Source of the DNA: Pedobacter aquae
GTDB taxonomy: Bacteria > Bacteroidota > Bacteroidia > Sphingobacteriales > Sphingobacteriaceae
Assembly: GCF_008195825.1 (NCBI RefSeq)
Contig: NZ_CP043329.1
Coordinates: forward strand, 558,001 to 622,000
Direction of reading: 5' to 3'
DNA: 64,000 bases
Part shown: positions 6,717 through 16,009 of the stretch, piece by piece
How positions within the stretch are numbered: the stretch's first letter is position 1
How the letters are laid out: each line of letters begins with the position of its first letter
The notes under the pieces: generated by a model
Seen by the model: the letters and a program-made list of their open reading frames with translations, nothing else
The model's database searches: none
What the model was told of the DNA's origin: nothing
Made by a program: the position numbers and the translations under genes

Positions 6717-7847
6717 TTATGAAGTTGAAGTATGATTGTGGTGTTTTTTAGGTTGAAGAAATACTGCAAGGGCGATTGAGATACTCAATGATACAATCAC
6801 ACTCCAAAATGGAACAAGTGTTGGGTAATGCAATATCCATAACAATGCTGTAATTATAAAAGATAGCTCTATGGTCCAACTAAATTTAAACTTGTTTTTT
6901 GGGAAGATTAATAATCTTAGGTTTATTAAAGCGAAATAAGACCACCAAGCAAAACCTGCTTTTTTCCATACACCCACAATCCCATATTTACTAAGGTCAA
7001 ACCATAAGGAGACAACTATAAAGGTTAAGCATAAAAAAAACAAAATATTAAAAACCACGGTAAAGAATTTTTGAAAATTTTTACTTTCCGTATTCCTATA
7101 CACATATACAAGGTTCATGTTTAGAACGGTGTGGTATGGTATACAAAAAACAGCTCCCGGAATATTTCTCGCTTTAACTGCCGTAGTATTGCCATCAGCA
7201 TCTTTTATTTGTTTTAAAGCTTGAGCATTTGTTAAGAATATATTTTCTAGATTGTTATCTTCTTTGTTGACAGTGTACTGAGATAAAATTCCAGAGTATA
7301 ATTTTGTTTCACCACCAATTTCACATAAAACATCAGCTTTAGTAAAAGCTAGTTTTTTATTTTCCGGATTATTATATAAAATCTTTCCCCCATGAATATA
7401 GTAATACCAATAATTCTTAAATCTAAACAACGGAGACCAGATATCTAATCTTAAAGTTTTAACTAGCCAATGAAGCGTTAAACCAAAGAAGCAAGAAAAA
7501 AAATAGATTAAACCAACAATAACTAATAAATCTTTATAAGTCTTAGATATAATGTCCTTTTTTGGTATTTGATTATTTGCAATTGGTCCTGATAGCTGAT
7601 GGATGGTTTCGTAACTCAATGAATCAAGAACTTTTAAACCAGTAATACCCCTAAATAAGTATATAAGTAAAAAGGTGAGACCAATACTTATACTACTAAA
7701 GAATACATTCCATAGTAATTTATCAAACTCAGTCGACTGATTAAATTGCTTTGTAAATTCGCCCGTATAATAGCATTTACGAAAAATAAAACCTGGAAAT
7801 ATCGCCATCATAACAGCAATGACCGTGTTAAGAGCGATTTGGTCCAT
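6717..7847 (-). CDS. polytopic membrane protein with a central soluble domain (DUF6338-like)
   Basis: The 376-residue protein starts with a hydrophobic N-terminus containing AIFPGF, has a second segment (SSISIGLTFLLIYLF) and a third (LLVIVGLIYFFSCFF), then a soluble part of about 110 residues with a small beta domain (VLCEIGGETKLYSGILSQY and DNNLENIFLTNA), and three or four more membrane segments at the C-terminus. The PGF motif and the 'G...y.G.l' strand resemble DUF6338-type membrane proteins, but I cannot confirm this. It lies 4 bases after a small gene (7852-8073) and forms a two-gene unit with it. No function can be given. Confidence 0.8.
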   Translation of the reverse strand: MDQIALNTVIAVMMAIFPGFIFRKCYYTGEFTKQFNQSTEFDKLLWNVFFSSISIGLTFLLIYLFRGITGLKVLDSLSYETIHQLSGPIANNQIPKKDIISKTYKDLLVIVGLIYFFSCFFGLTLHWLVKTLRLDIWSPLFRFKNYWYYYIHGGKILYNNPENKKLAFTKADVLCEIGGETKLYSGILSQYTVNKEDNNLENIFLTNAQALKQIKDADGNTTAVKARNIPGAVFCIPYHTVLNMNLVYVYRNTESKNFQKFFTVVFNILFFLCLTFIVVSLWFDLSKYGIVGVWKKAGFAWWSYFALINLRLLIFPKNKFKFSWTIELSFIITALLWILHYPTLVPFWSVIVSLSISIALAVFLQPKKHHNHTSTS

Positions 7848-7851
7848 CTAT

Positions 7852-8073
7852 TTATGCCTCAACCAAGAATTTTACTTCCTTACCTTCTACATTCACGGTA
7901 ACTTCACCAGACTTAGGGTTGTCTATAATTTTTTTGTAAAGTTCGTGTTTTGCTTTTTCGTTATTTAAGATTTCTTTAGTTTCATCACTAACTAAAGGTT
8001 CTTCAGTATTAAATTGAGTGAACATATTAGAAGCAACCCTAAATAAGTTATTTATAATATTGTCTTTGCTCAT
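7852..8073 (-). CDS. small acidic protein paired with a membrane protein
   Basis: A 73-residue soluble protein with a helical N-terminus (DNIINNLFRVASNMF) and a C-terminal hairpin (SGEVTVNVEGKEVKFLVEA). No family is recognised. It is the first gene of a two-gene unit, 4 bases before the membrane protein, so it may be its partner or regulator. Confidence 0.65.
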   Translation of the reverse strand: MSKDNIINNLFRVASNMFTQFNTEEPLVSDETKEILNNEKAKHELYKKIIDNPKSGEVTVNVEGKEVKFLVEA

Positions 8074-8851
8074 ACTATTTCAATATAATTCAGTAAAGGT
8101 AGATTTTTTTATAAATCAATTAAGCATAACATTCATCTTAAAAAAGATGTTTGTCAGATTAATACTTAATTAAACACTAATTTATACTAAATGTTTGATA
8201 TATGCAAGTAGCTAAGGTTTTAGGCTATTGATGATACTATTAAAATGATAGTACTACTATTTCTGTAATGGTAACAAAAGCTTTTATGCAGGCAACATGC
8301 CAATTCCTTAAGTTTACATACAAATGTTAATACAGCTCATAGAATTTTTTGTTTGATATCACAATTTGTGATATCATGCTTTCTATAAAGCAATCTCTCC
8401 ATGCAGGTTATACCTGCTTTGTTCTTCGCAAACACATTTTTTTGTTCATTGTAATGAGGAACGAAGAAGCAATCTCATCACGCAAGGCTACACCTTCATA
8501 CAGGTTATAAAAGAGAAGCCACGTACCTCGCTAGACAAACTAAACCGATTAAACAAAAAAAGTCTATAACTTATAAGTAACCACCCAGCTCAGTGCTCTC
8601 TGTGCCCTCAGTGGTTAAAACATAACGAACGTTCTGGGTGTAGAGTTCCCTGTTTTTTACTTTTTAATTTTTCCTTTTGAATTTTCAAGGTCATCGCGAA
8701 CGTAGTGAAGCGATCTCTTCATGTAAATATTCCCAGTTTTTTCTTTCCTCCTTTTTAACCAGAAAAACAAAGCCTCAATAAGATGGCAATCGTTATACAA
8801 GAGGTCACTTAAGCAGATAAATCTTTTAAACGCTTTCACTCCAGAAATAGC
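8074..8851. other. non-coding repeat-bearing stretch
   Basis: It contains a 23-base palindrome at 8354-8376 (arms TGATATCACAA and TTGTGATATCA), REP-like halves at about 8443-8500 and 8689-8727, and a single copy of the CAGTTCCCTG-type low-complexity unit at about 8647-8686. A 60-codon open frame across 8657-8839 runs through the repeats and is not credible as a gene. Confidence 0.65.
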
Positions 8852-9718
8852 CTATTTAGAAAAGTCTACTTTGCTAACATAAGCCTTCTTAATTTCAATC
8901 AAGACCACGCCGTTTGCGCCCTTAATCCCGTATATGGCAGTTGCTTTTGCATCTTTTAAAACGTCTATTTTATTTATCCAGTTTGGGGATAGTTCACTTA
9001 ACCTAGAAGCACTAATGGTACAACTTTTTTTGTCGGCATAGATAATGTATAACGGCTCTTGGCTCTTGCTTATAGTAGATATCCCTCCTAACATAATTCT
9101 TCGTTCAGCATTCATCATCACTACCATCTTATTGGTAATCATGGTCTCCACCTTTTCATAACCTATCAAATCAAAGATAAATATGGTGGCTTTATCTTCA
9201 TCAGCTATGCTCAGTTTAAAATTACCCTCAGTATCAGTTATGGCCAGTACATTTTCATAGCCACTTTTTCTAATCTTTACACCAGATAATGGATTCCCGC
9301 TTAAACTGTCAACTGCTCTCCCTGCTATAGCCGTCTCTGAAAAAGTTGCTTTTCGAGACACAGCGCTCAATACCAACGTCGAATCAGCGCATGAATCATT
9401 AGGTGTTGCTACATACTCCGGGTGAGCTGCATAAACCGGACTTACAACAAGTGCGCTCAAAGTCAGGGGCAGTAGAAGCCTCCATTTTATTTTTGAAGAA
9501 GGTATAAACAGCTCACGGTTTAACTGACTTGCTGATACCCGCCCACATACGTTCTCCCTTTTATTTTTGAAGAATTGGAGGAGCTCAGCATCAGTACTTG
9601 TTGTTAGGTCTAAAATATTCTTTTGGCAAACGTCGCAATAATGTAACCCATCTGCTCTCTCTATGTCACTCCATTGTTGGGTGCAGGGGCTGGTCAATTT
9701 TAATTGCAACTTTTCCAT
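8852..9718 (-). CDS. carboxypeptidase-regulatory/TonB-plug-like membrane protein
   Basis: The 288-residue protein has three parts. Residues 1-60 carry a cysteine-rich cytoplasmic motif (SPCTQQW, HYCDVCQKNILDLT, NVCGRV) seen at the start of a Bacteroidota membrane protein group. One membrane segment follows (LLLPLTLSALVVSPVYA, about residues 81-97). The periplasmic part has a CarboxypepD_reg-like beta domain (IAGRAVDSLSGNPLSGVKIR) and a short TonB plug-like end (INKIDVLKDAKATAIYGIKG and ANGVVLIE). It lacks a beta-barrel, so it is not a transporter by itself. Such proteins may dock with TonB receptors; the role is unknown. It is a single-gene unit. Confidence 0.8.
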   Translation of the reverse strand: MEKLQLKLTSPCTQQWSDIERADGLHYCDVCQKNILDLTTSTDAELLQFFKNKRENVCGRVSASQLNRELFIPSSKIKWRLLLPLTLSALVVSPVYAAHPEYVATPNDSCADSTLVLSAVSRKATFSETAIAGRAVDSLSGNPLSGVKIRKSGYENVLAITDTEGNFKLSIADEDKATIFIFDLIGYEKVETMITNKMVVMMNAERRIMLGGISTISKSQEPLYIIYADKKSCTISASRLSELSPNWINKIDVLKDAKATAIYGIKGANGVVLIEIKKAYVSKVDFSK

Positions 9719-9832
9719 ATTAGAGATTTTTATTTAGCGAGATTAAGATACAAAATTCTATTTTATAATGGAATCCTTCATTAAGGGCTACACATTAATC
9801 CTCCTAAAATAGCGCAAGGTTTTACAGCCCTA

Positions 9833-9943
9833 AGCCCTATGTGTTGGATACTTTGATATCGCAATTTGCGATATCAAAAATTTCCATTCCACATTTATTA
9901 CCTTAATTCAATAACTACACGTAATGATGAGTTTTCAGTTTTC
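9833..9943. repeat. 111-bp dispersed repeat, copy 2, with 27-base palindrome
   Basis: Second copy of the 4403-4513 repeat. Its palindrome spans 9852-9878. The two copies bracket the HNH, membrane-pair and TonB-plug genes in direct orientation. Confidence 0.75.
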
Positions 9944-10254
9944 CCTTTTGAATTTTTAATTTTCCCTTTTGAATTTTTAACCAGTTCCCTGTTTTTTCCT
10001 TTTCTCCTTCCTCCTTTTTCTTCCCTCCTTTCTCCTTCCTCCCTTTTAACCAGAAAAGCACAGCTTATACTACTATCATCCGCCAGTCCGGTGCTCTGCT
10101 TTACTCCTCGTCCATTTTCCGCAAAAGCTCCAAATGTCCTGTGGGGTATCGCTGCCGCCCCGGTTTAGTTGGGTGGGGTACTACAAGGAGAAGCTTTATT
10201 CTTCGTAGCGATAAACTCTTCTGCAAGACTGATTTCCTGTTTACTGATGAACTG

Positions 10255-10286
10255 TGAGCATTTCGAGGATATCCTCGAAATGCTCA
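10255..10286. repeat. 32-base perfect palindrome
   Basis: The 16-base arm TGAGCATTTCGAGGAT is followed directly by its exact reverse complement. With no spacer it would suit a dimeric DNA-binding protein or a recombination junction rather than a terminator. Confidence 0.7.
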
Positions 10287-10290
10287 TTGA

Positions 10291-10407
10291 AATGAATCGT
10301 TTAATTTTGATGAAAAGAAAGGTAATTTCAGTTTAGATGGAGACCTTAATAAATTGGTGCCAGCTAATAAGAAAGATAAAAATTTAGCTGTTAGAATTAT
10401 ATATTAG
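10291..10407 (+). pseudogene. short 3' relic of an unknown gene
   Basis: A coding-like tail without a start reads NFDEKKGNFSLDGDLNKL, VPANKKDKNLAVRIIY, then TAG at 10405-10407. An in-frame TGA lies just before it, next to the 32-base palindrome. I do not recognise the family. The abrupt left edge at the palindrome suggests a deletion or insertion joint. Confidence 0.4.
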
Positions 10408-10466
10408 TAGGGCCTTTTAAACAATAGAAAATAGGCTTTAATCTGCGGGATTAATCAAATATTTTA

Positions 10467-11693
10467 ATGAATAGACTTGTACTTATAGGTAACGGCTTTG
10501 ATCTAGCTCATGATTTAAAAACAAGTTATAAAGATTTTATCATTTGGTATCTAGTAAAATGTTTTGGTAATGCTGGATATCTTCCAGAAAGATACCAAGA
10601 TAAGTTACTTAGAATTGATTTTAAAGACTTTAATTCCTTTATAAGTGCTATTAACGCTCATAAACCAGGATTTTACCATTCTGGTTATACAAAGGAGGAT
10701 TTGATTTATTTTATTACAAATCATTTTGAACAAAAAACTATAAAAGAGCTATTAAATATTCATGCTTTAATATCATATAGTGATTATACTTTTGAAACGC
10801 ATTATCCAAATAATAAACCTTTTAATGTACTTGTTTTATCTCATCTTTTAAGGTGTTTAATTGTCAATTGCCAAGATTGCAATTGGGTTGATATTGAAAA
10901 TGAATATTTCGACCAGCTTAAAACTTGTAAGGCTAAGGATGGTTCTTTTGATAAAGAAAAGATAAGGCAGCTAAATGCCGAGTTTGATTACCTAAAACAA
11001 AGATTAAAGGAGTATCTAATAGAGCAAGAAGAACAGGCAAAAATTAAAGTAATTCCTGAACTTTTAAGTGCAATAGGTTCTCAATTTGATATTTCAGATT
11101 TTGAGCCGCTAATGGGGTATGATGAAGCAAGAGAAAGCTTAGGCTACGATAAAACAATTGTGCCCCAAATAGAGCACAATTTGTATTTTCTAAATTTCAA
11201 TTATACCAATACTGTAGAAAATTATATTAACGAGCTTAACAAAAAGCTTAGATTCTTCTCCAAGGTTGACATAAATTATATCCATGGCGAATTAAAAAAC
11301 GCTGATAATCCTATTATTTTCGGTTTTGGAGATGAGCATGATACAGTGTATAAAGAATTTGAGGAGCATCGTAATAATGAGCTTTTTGAAAATATTAAAT
11401 CTTATCAATATTTACGTACACCTAATTATCGTAATTTACTGACCTTTTTAAATAGTAAAAATTATCAAGTATTTGTAATGGGCCATTCTTGCGGCTTATC
11501 AGATCGTACCATGCTTAAAACAATTTTCGAACATGAAAACTGTAAATCTATAAGATTATTTCACTACAATAGTGATTTTCATGACAAAGCCATCAATGTG
11601 AGTAAACATTTTAGTAATAAAGGGCATATGCGTAAACTCATAGTTGATTATAAAGCTGTAGATGCTTTCCCGCAAAGTAATAAGGAGGCATAG
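10467..11693 (+). CDS. abiH: AbiH-family phage abortive infection protein
   Basis: The 408-residue protein opens with LVLIGNGFDLAHDLKTSYKD at about residues 4-23, the signature of the AbiH family (bacteriophage abortive infection). Other family hallmarks are LNFNYTNT near residue 240, YIHG and IIFGFGDEHD in the middle, and FVMGHSCGLSDRTMLKTIF near residue 345. The family gives phage resistance through abortive infection in Lactococcus and has a Rossmann-like fold, sometimes compared with SIR2; the biochemical activity is not settled. There is no partner gene in the same direction. It is convergent with the sugar/nucleotide operon ending at 11922, and its low GC fits an acquired island. Confidence 0.9.
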   Translation: MNRLVLIGNGFDLAHDLKTSYKDFIIWYLVKCFGNAGYLPERYQDKLLRIDFKDFNSFISAINAHKPGFYHSGYTKEDLIYFITNHFEQKTIKELLNIHALISYSDYTFETHYPNNKPFNVLVLSHLLRCLIVNCQDCNWVDIENEYFDQLKTCKAKDGSFDKEKIRQLNAEFDYLKQRLKEYLIEQEEQAKIKVIPELLSAIGSQFDISDFEPLMGYDEARESLGYDKTIVPQIEHNLYFLNFNYTNTVENYINELNKKLRFFSKVDINYIHGELKNADNPIIFGFGDEHDTVYKEFEEHRNNELFENIKSYQYLRTPNYRNLLTFLNSKNYQVFVMGHSCGLSDRTMLKTIFEHENCKSIRLFHYNSDFHDKAINVSKHFSNKGHMRKLIVDYKAVDAFPQSNKEA

Positions 11694-11921
11694 AGGGAAT
11701 AAATACCTAATAGTTAAGCTAAATGGGGCTTATAATCCTTTATAAATGTTAACCAATAAAATCGTTCTGAATTTGCTATTATTGAATATGCTTATTTGAA
11801 TAGGGGTTAATTAATTAAAAGAATAGAAACATCAGAAAGAGATTTATTTTTCAGCGTTATTTAGTCAGTTATAAGAACGCAAATTAATTTAATAAGTTAT
11901 TTTTCTATACGGATTCTGGTA
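11694..11921. other. intergenic region between convergent genes
   Basis: A very AT-rich gap between the abiH stop and the stop of the kinase gene. No strong terminator hairpin and no gene are visible. Confidence 0.5.
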
Positions 11922-12986
11922 TTATCTATGAGCCGTCGCAAAAAGTGATGAAATCTTTCTGACACCCAAGTCATTATGTGAGAATGTTTTTACCCTATTA
12001 CCTAGATTTATAATATGTTTCGATGAGGAAACAATATGTGAAATCATTAAAATTAATTCTTGCCGAGGCACTTCATACATTAAACCCCTCGCACCCTCAA
12101 ATGTGCAGTTCATAGCGCTTAATGCTTGCCCAAAATGTAATGCAAATTCAATTTTATCTGTACTTAGCTCTGATAAATTGGAACCTTTATTCTTAAAAAG
12201 ATTCATTATAATTCCAGAGGTTAACCAATCGCCAGCTCCTGCTGAATCTATTACATTTTCTATTGAATATCCTGCAAGTTTTGTCCATGATTTTTCACCT
12301 TTTTTTCTATACTTCAATCCAAGTGAACCTAAAGTTTGGATTTCTAACGGCACAGAGGCGACGGGATATAACAAATCATATTCTGGAATTCTGTCTTGAG
12401 CAAACTTTAACACATCGGCTAATTCCAATGACTGTTGAAATCCTTTTTGATCTTTTACACTTGAAGGTTCAAAGAAAATAGTTGTTCCAGTTGCTTTATA
12501 TGCTTTAGCGAGATCTATTGAAGCTCTATTTATACGATCAAAGTAAAAGACATTTGAATGTGGTACTGTTTCGATAATCGTAGGAACAGATTTGGCTAAA
12601 CATGGCTTATAAGACGGCAAGTATTTTCCATCTTCTGGATTACGAAATTCAAAACGATGTTTTGGATCGCCTTTTTTATCCTTTAAAATGCGATGAATAA
12701 TGACAGGTGTACTTCCTGTTTCTGTAATTTGTAATAGGTCGTCCTTGACATTCCATTTTTGCAAGTCTTGAAAAAGTAAGTCTCCGGCTACATTATTCGA
12801 TAACCTAGCAATCGGATATGAATTCCAACCAAGATAAGATAAAATCGTCATTACATTACCACAAGATCCACCGGCTAGGAATTGAGCTTGATTATTCCCT
12901 TCAAAGCCAATTATAACATCCAGAGCAACTAATCCATTACCTACACAAGTAGGTACTATTGTACTATTTAAAGCTTCATTCTTCAT
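11922..12986 (-). CDS. PfkB-family sugar or nucleoside kinase
   Basis: The protein of about 354 residues is ribokinase-like: FLAGGSCGNVMTILSYLGW near the N-terminus is the PfkB substrate-side motif, DRINRASIDLAKAY lies in the middle, and DSAGAGDWLTSGII near residue 250 is the second PfkB signature with the catalytic Asp of GAGD. It should transfer phosphate from ATP to a sugar, nucleoside or similar alcohol; the substrate cannot be deduced. It is the last gene of the operon. The start overlaps the previous stop; ATG at 12986 (11 bases overlap) or 12995 is possible. In the operon it likely acts on the product or precursor of the PRTase and SIS-HAD enzymes. Confidence 0.88.
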   Translation of the reverse strand: MKNEALNSTIVPTCVGNGLVALDVIIGFEGNNQAQFLAGGSCGNVMTILSYLGWNSYPIARLSNNVAGDLLFQDLQKWNVKDDLLQITETGSTPVIIHRILKDKKGDPKHRFEFRNPEDGKYLPSYKPCLAKSVPTIIETVPHSNVFYFDRINRASIDLAKAYKATGTTIFFEPSSVKDQKGFQQSLELADVLKFAQDRIPEYDLLYPVASVPLEIQTLGSLGLKYRKKGEKSWTKLAGYSIENVIDSAGAGDWLTSGIIMNLFKNKGSNLSELSTDKIEFALHFGQALSAMNCTFEGARGLMYEVPRQELILMISHIVSSSKHIINLGNRVKTFSHNDLGVRKISSLFATAHR

Positions 12987-14132
12987 ATGGATCACCAGTC
13001 AGCCAAATTACAAAAAGTTCAGAGGATTTATTGAGGTCTTGAAAACTTTCTTCATTTTCTAAAACATATCCTTGAGAATCTATATTAACTACGCCAACGA
13101 GACTATGTGTACTATTATTGTTTATTTCGTAGGCTGCCAATAAAGTGCCTATGGAGAGCAACTTACTTGAAAATGTTGATAAAGCTGCTCGACAACTATT
13201 TAGAACTTTTAAGGAATTTGTATAATTAGTTATCGCACTATGAATTATTCGATATGCTTCAAATGGATTCTGTTCAGGGACATACATAATATTCTGTGGT
13301 TCAATTCCTAATTTGTCCAAAAGCAAATCATGATAATTGATTAACAAAGAGTCTGGTCTTCTCGGATCTTTTGCAGGGAAAGGAAATAGTGGACATACTT
13401 CATCAGGCTTTAAATCATCATTTGCTTTTTCAATATGCTTTTTCTTATCTTCGCCAAGAATTGGCAGCCAAATTAAAGGTTCCTCTCGCTCATTTTTGGG
13501 TTTAATGCCTCCCATAAACCCCATTAAAAATTTAGACTCCTGATCAAGGCCTTGCTCTTTTATACAAGCATCCAATGCAGCATTTTCTGCTACTGTAACC
13601 ATTAAATTAATTTTTTTTGTTTATCTGGTTGTGCATCAATTAGTGTTAATAATTTACCTGTCAAAGAGAAATATATTCCACGAGGTAAAGCGCTAATATC
13701 TACAATAATCTCACTATACTCTTCAATATCTCTAAAATCTTTAATTATGTTTGCAGCTTCTCTATCGCCAATACGACGTTTTCTATTACCTTCTTCTTTC
13801 CATAAACTAATGTTAGCTTCTTCAATTTTCTCTTGATTAATTAACGATGTTAATTCACCATAATTCTTATCTACATAACTTTTATATTGATGTGAAGTTG
13901 AGCCGCTACCTTCATCAAAACAAATAAGTTTACATGTAAGGTCTATTTCACACTCTAAATCTATTATTTGTTTAATTACAAAATTCATCCGTACATCAAA
14001 ACCCTTCCCCATAATTAATAGAACCTTTCTTTTAGTGCCATCTGAGAAATGATTTTTTAATAATTGAATTGCCTTATCTGTAGCTGAGAGCAGATAGGGG
14101 CTCCATCGAAGTTGTCCCATTATTTTAACCAT
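12976..14132 (-). pseudogene. uncharacterised operon protein, frameshifted at an A8 run
   Basis: Two frames join into one protein of about 385 residues. The first part (14132-13602) ends in LIDAQPDKQKKLI. With one more A in the run at 13611-13618, it would read on as KKINLMVTVAENAALDACIK into the second part (13602-12976). The N-terminal half looks Rossmann-like (KVLLIMGKGFDVRMNF, then IIVDISALPRGIYFSL). The C-terminal half has conserved-looking stretches (IWLPILGED, CPLFPFPAKDPRRPDSLL, EQNPFEAYRII, SSKLLSIGTLLAAYE). I do not recognise the family. It overlaps both neighbours (13 and about 11-20 bases). Whether the shift is real or a sequencing error is open. Confidence 0.75.
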
Positions 14133-16009
14133 TTTAATAAATCATCAGACTTCAATGATCTCCAACCTCCATATCCGAGAGGAAGATTAAATTTCACACA
14201 CAGCCATCGATTTAGGTAATATACCGTTGTACTTTCACTACCTTTTTTTCCTTGACTAATCGTCCTGCGTTCTAATAAATTATAAGATATACAAGTCGCC
14301 AAGACATCAACTAAAGGTCTAGCAACCTCCTCTTCTAGCCAATATCTTTCTTCAATTAATTTCATTTTATTTGGTGCCTTTATTGCAAATCCAGTAACAC
14401 CTGGCGCATAAGGAATTGTTGGTCGATTTGTTTCCTTAAAGGCATATTCTTGGAATTTTTGCAATAATTTAATAACCAACTTAGAATGAGGAATTAATCT
14501 TGGCAATTCATCCCAACGATTTTCGACAGATCTTCTTAAAATTTTTTCTTGAACTTCAGTGGGGAGAATAATGTTTTTAGAAGCAATTTTATTCGACAAC
14601 ATCGACTCAAATAAATCACCACTAAATTGCAAAAACTGGTCTATATTAGATGATGAAATCTTAACTAATCTTTCAAAACTGAAATAATATGGAATTTTAT
14701 TCTCTATAGCAAGGAAATATTCAGTCGCATTCTGAATTTCACTTGTAATTAATGCATCCAATTGTTGGACAGTCATTGGAACATCCATTGTTAATTGCCC
14801 AACATTCATATTTTTATTTGCTAAAATTTCAGCACTCCTAGCAATACGAGCTTTCTCAAAAGAAGTACCGTCATGGGATTTTAGATAAAGAATCCAATCA
14901 TCAAACTTCGAGGTGTATTCAGAAAAATACTCTAAGTTTTTTAAGCTCTTCTCAAACCCATTAATAAAATTTTGATTGAAGGTTACTTCATTGATATTCA
15001 CCTCTAAGTTCTCTTCAAAGCTAGTGACATCTTCTGTTGAAACATTTGCCCTCCTTTCTGCAATATTCTGTGCAATAGCTCGAAACTTACTTTCTTTATT
15101 CTGCCAAATCTCCTCTAAATTAATCTCATTATAATCTCGATCCATAAACGAGCCAAGGCTATCTTCATTACTTAAAGCCTCTAACCTTTCGCTAATCCAA
15201 ATTGACTGATTACCTCTTTTTTCAAGTATAAATTTAAGCAATAACGTTCTTTGAGTAGCTGAAAGCTTATGAGTATCATCAAACATAAAGAGTATTCTAT
15301 TACATATGTTATTACCAGAAAAGGTAATATTTGTAACATTAAGAGCATAAAATGCAAATAATTCGTCGTGTCCTTCAGGTTGAATTTGTTCAATCGGCAA
15401 AAAACTGTCCATTGCATCAAACACCTTTTTCTCAATGTTTTCAGCCCAGATATATAATTCCTTTCCAGTACATGGAAAACTTATGTTCTTAAAATAATTA
15501 TGTTCATTAGTATATGAAATTGAAATTTTATCAAGATCGGATGGAAAATCGCTTTGTTTGAGTTGGATAATTCCTCTAATTGTAGCAGTGATAACTCTTG
15601 CATTTATTAATGCAAAGAACAATCTTTTCTTCTGAGCATCAGAAATAGCTAAATCTTCTAAATTTTCATAGTTTCGAGTACAGTGCAAACTTACACCCAA
15701 TAGATTAATCTTATCGTTATCTACTACATGTAATTTTTTCAAAAATTCACGAAGTTCTTTTAAAGCCGTTTGGGATTTACTATTGAATAGCGTAACCAGA
15801 GTTGTTGGTTCGAAAATACGAAGCAGCGATGTTTTTCCTGCTCCTGGAGAACTTCTAATGAAAAGAATATCATTCCAAAGTGATTGTTGCTTATCTTTTT
15901 CAACAAGTGATTCAAGAACATTAGGACTATAAATCCTAAGAAAACTTGCATCGGAGTCAATTTTTTCGGAATTTCTTAACTTGAATGGATTTCTAAGCCT
16001 GATTGTCAT
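14120..16009 (-). CDS. P-loop ATPase, ORC-CDC6/AAA-like, of a predicted conflict operon
   Basis: The 629-residue protein has a Walker A motif SPGAGKTS at residues 54-61 and a Walker B LFMFDDTHKLS with the acidic pair at 244-245. A likely arginine-bearing segment follows (SIWISERLEAL). The C-terminal part ends in a basic, winged-helix-like region (ERRTISQGKKGSESTTVYYL, then NRWLCVKF). I recall AAA families of ORC/CDC6 type being catalogued from predicted prokaryotic conflict loci together with PRTase domains; this I could not check. It overlaps the PRTase stop by 4 bases and the next gene by 13. In the operon it is the likely NTP-dependent switch or sensor. Confidence 0.8.
   Translation of the reverse strand: MTIRLRNPFKLRNSEKIDSDASFLRIYSPNVLESLVEKDKQQSLWNDILFIRSSPGAGKTSLLRIFEPTTLVTLFNSKSQTALKELREFLKKLHVVDNDKINLLGVSLHCTRNYENLEDLAISDAQKKRLFFALINARVITATIRGIIQLKQSDFPSDLDKISISYTNEHNYFKNISFPCTGKELYIWAENIEKKVFDAMDSFLPIEQIQPEGHDELFAFYALNVTNITFSGNNICNRILFMFDDTHKLSATQRTLLLKFILEKRGNQSIWISERLEALSNEDSLGSFMDRDYNEINLEEIWQNKESKFRAIAQNIAERRANVSTEDVTSFEENLEVNINEVTFNQNFINGFEKSLKNLEYFSEYTSKFDDWILYLKSHDGTSFEKARIARSAEILANKNMNVGQLTMDVPMTVQQLDALITSEIQNATEYFLAIENKIPYYFSFERLVKISSSNIDQFLQFSGDLFESMLSNKIASKNIILPTEVQEKILRRSVENRWDELPRLIPHSKLVIKLLQKFQEYAFKETNRPTIPYAPGVTGFAIKAPNKMKLIEERYWLEEEVARPLVDVLATCISYNLLERRTISQGKKGSESTTVYYLNRWLCVKFNLPLGYGGWRSLKSDDLLKWLK

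Larger units (their letters stand above)
9719..10466. other. non-coding repeat-bearing stretch before abiH
   Basis: It contains the second 111-bp repeat (9833-9943), low-complexity copies of the CAGTTCCCTG-type unit (about 9935-10020), a 32-base perfect palindrome at 10255-10286 and a short reading-frame relic at 10291-10407. A 100-codon frame at 9866-10168 runs through repeats and is rejected. Confidence 0.6.

Noticed and set aside
8657-8839. 60-codon leftward frame
   Set aside because: It covers a REP half and a low-complexity unit and has no coding character.
9866-10168. 100-codon rightward frame through the repeats before abiH
   Set aside because: It starts in the 111-bp repeat and runs through low-complexity FPFEFLIFPFEFL-like sequence; repeat content explains the frame.
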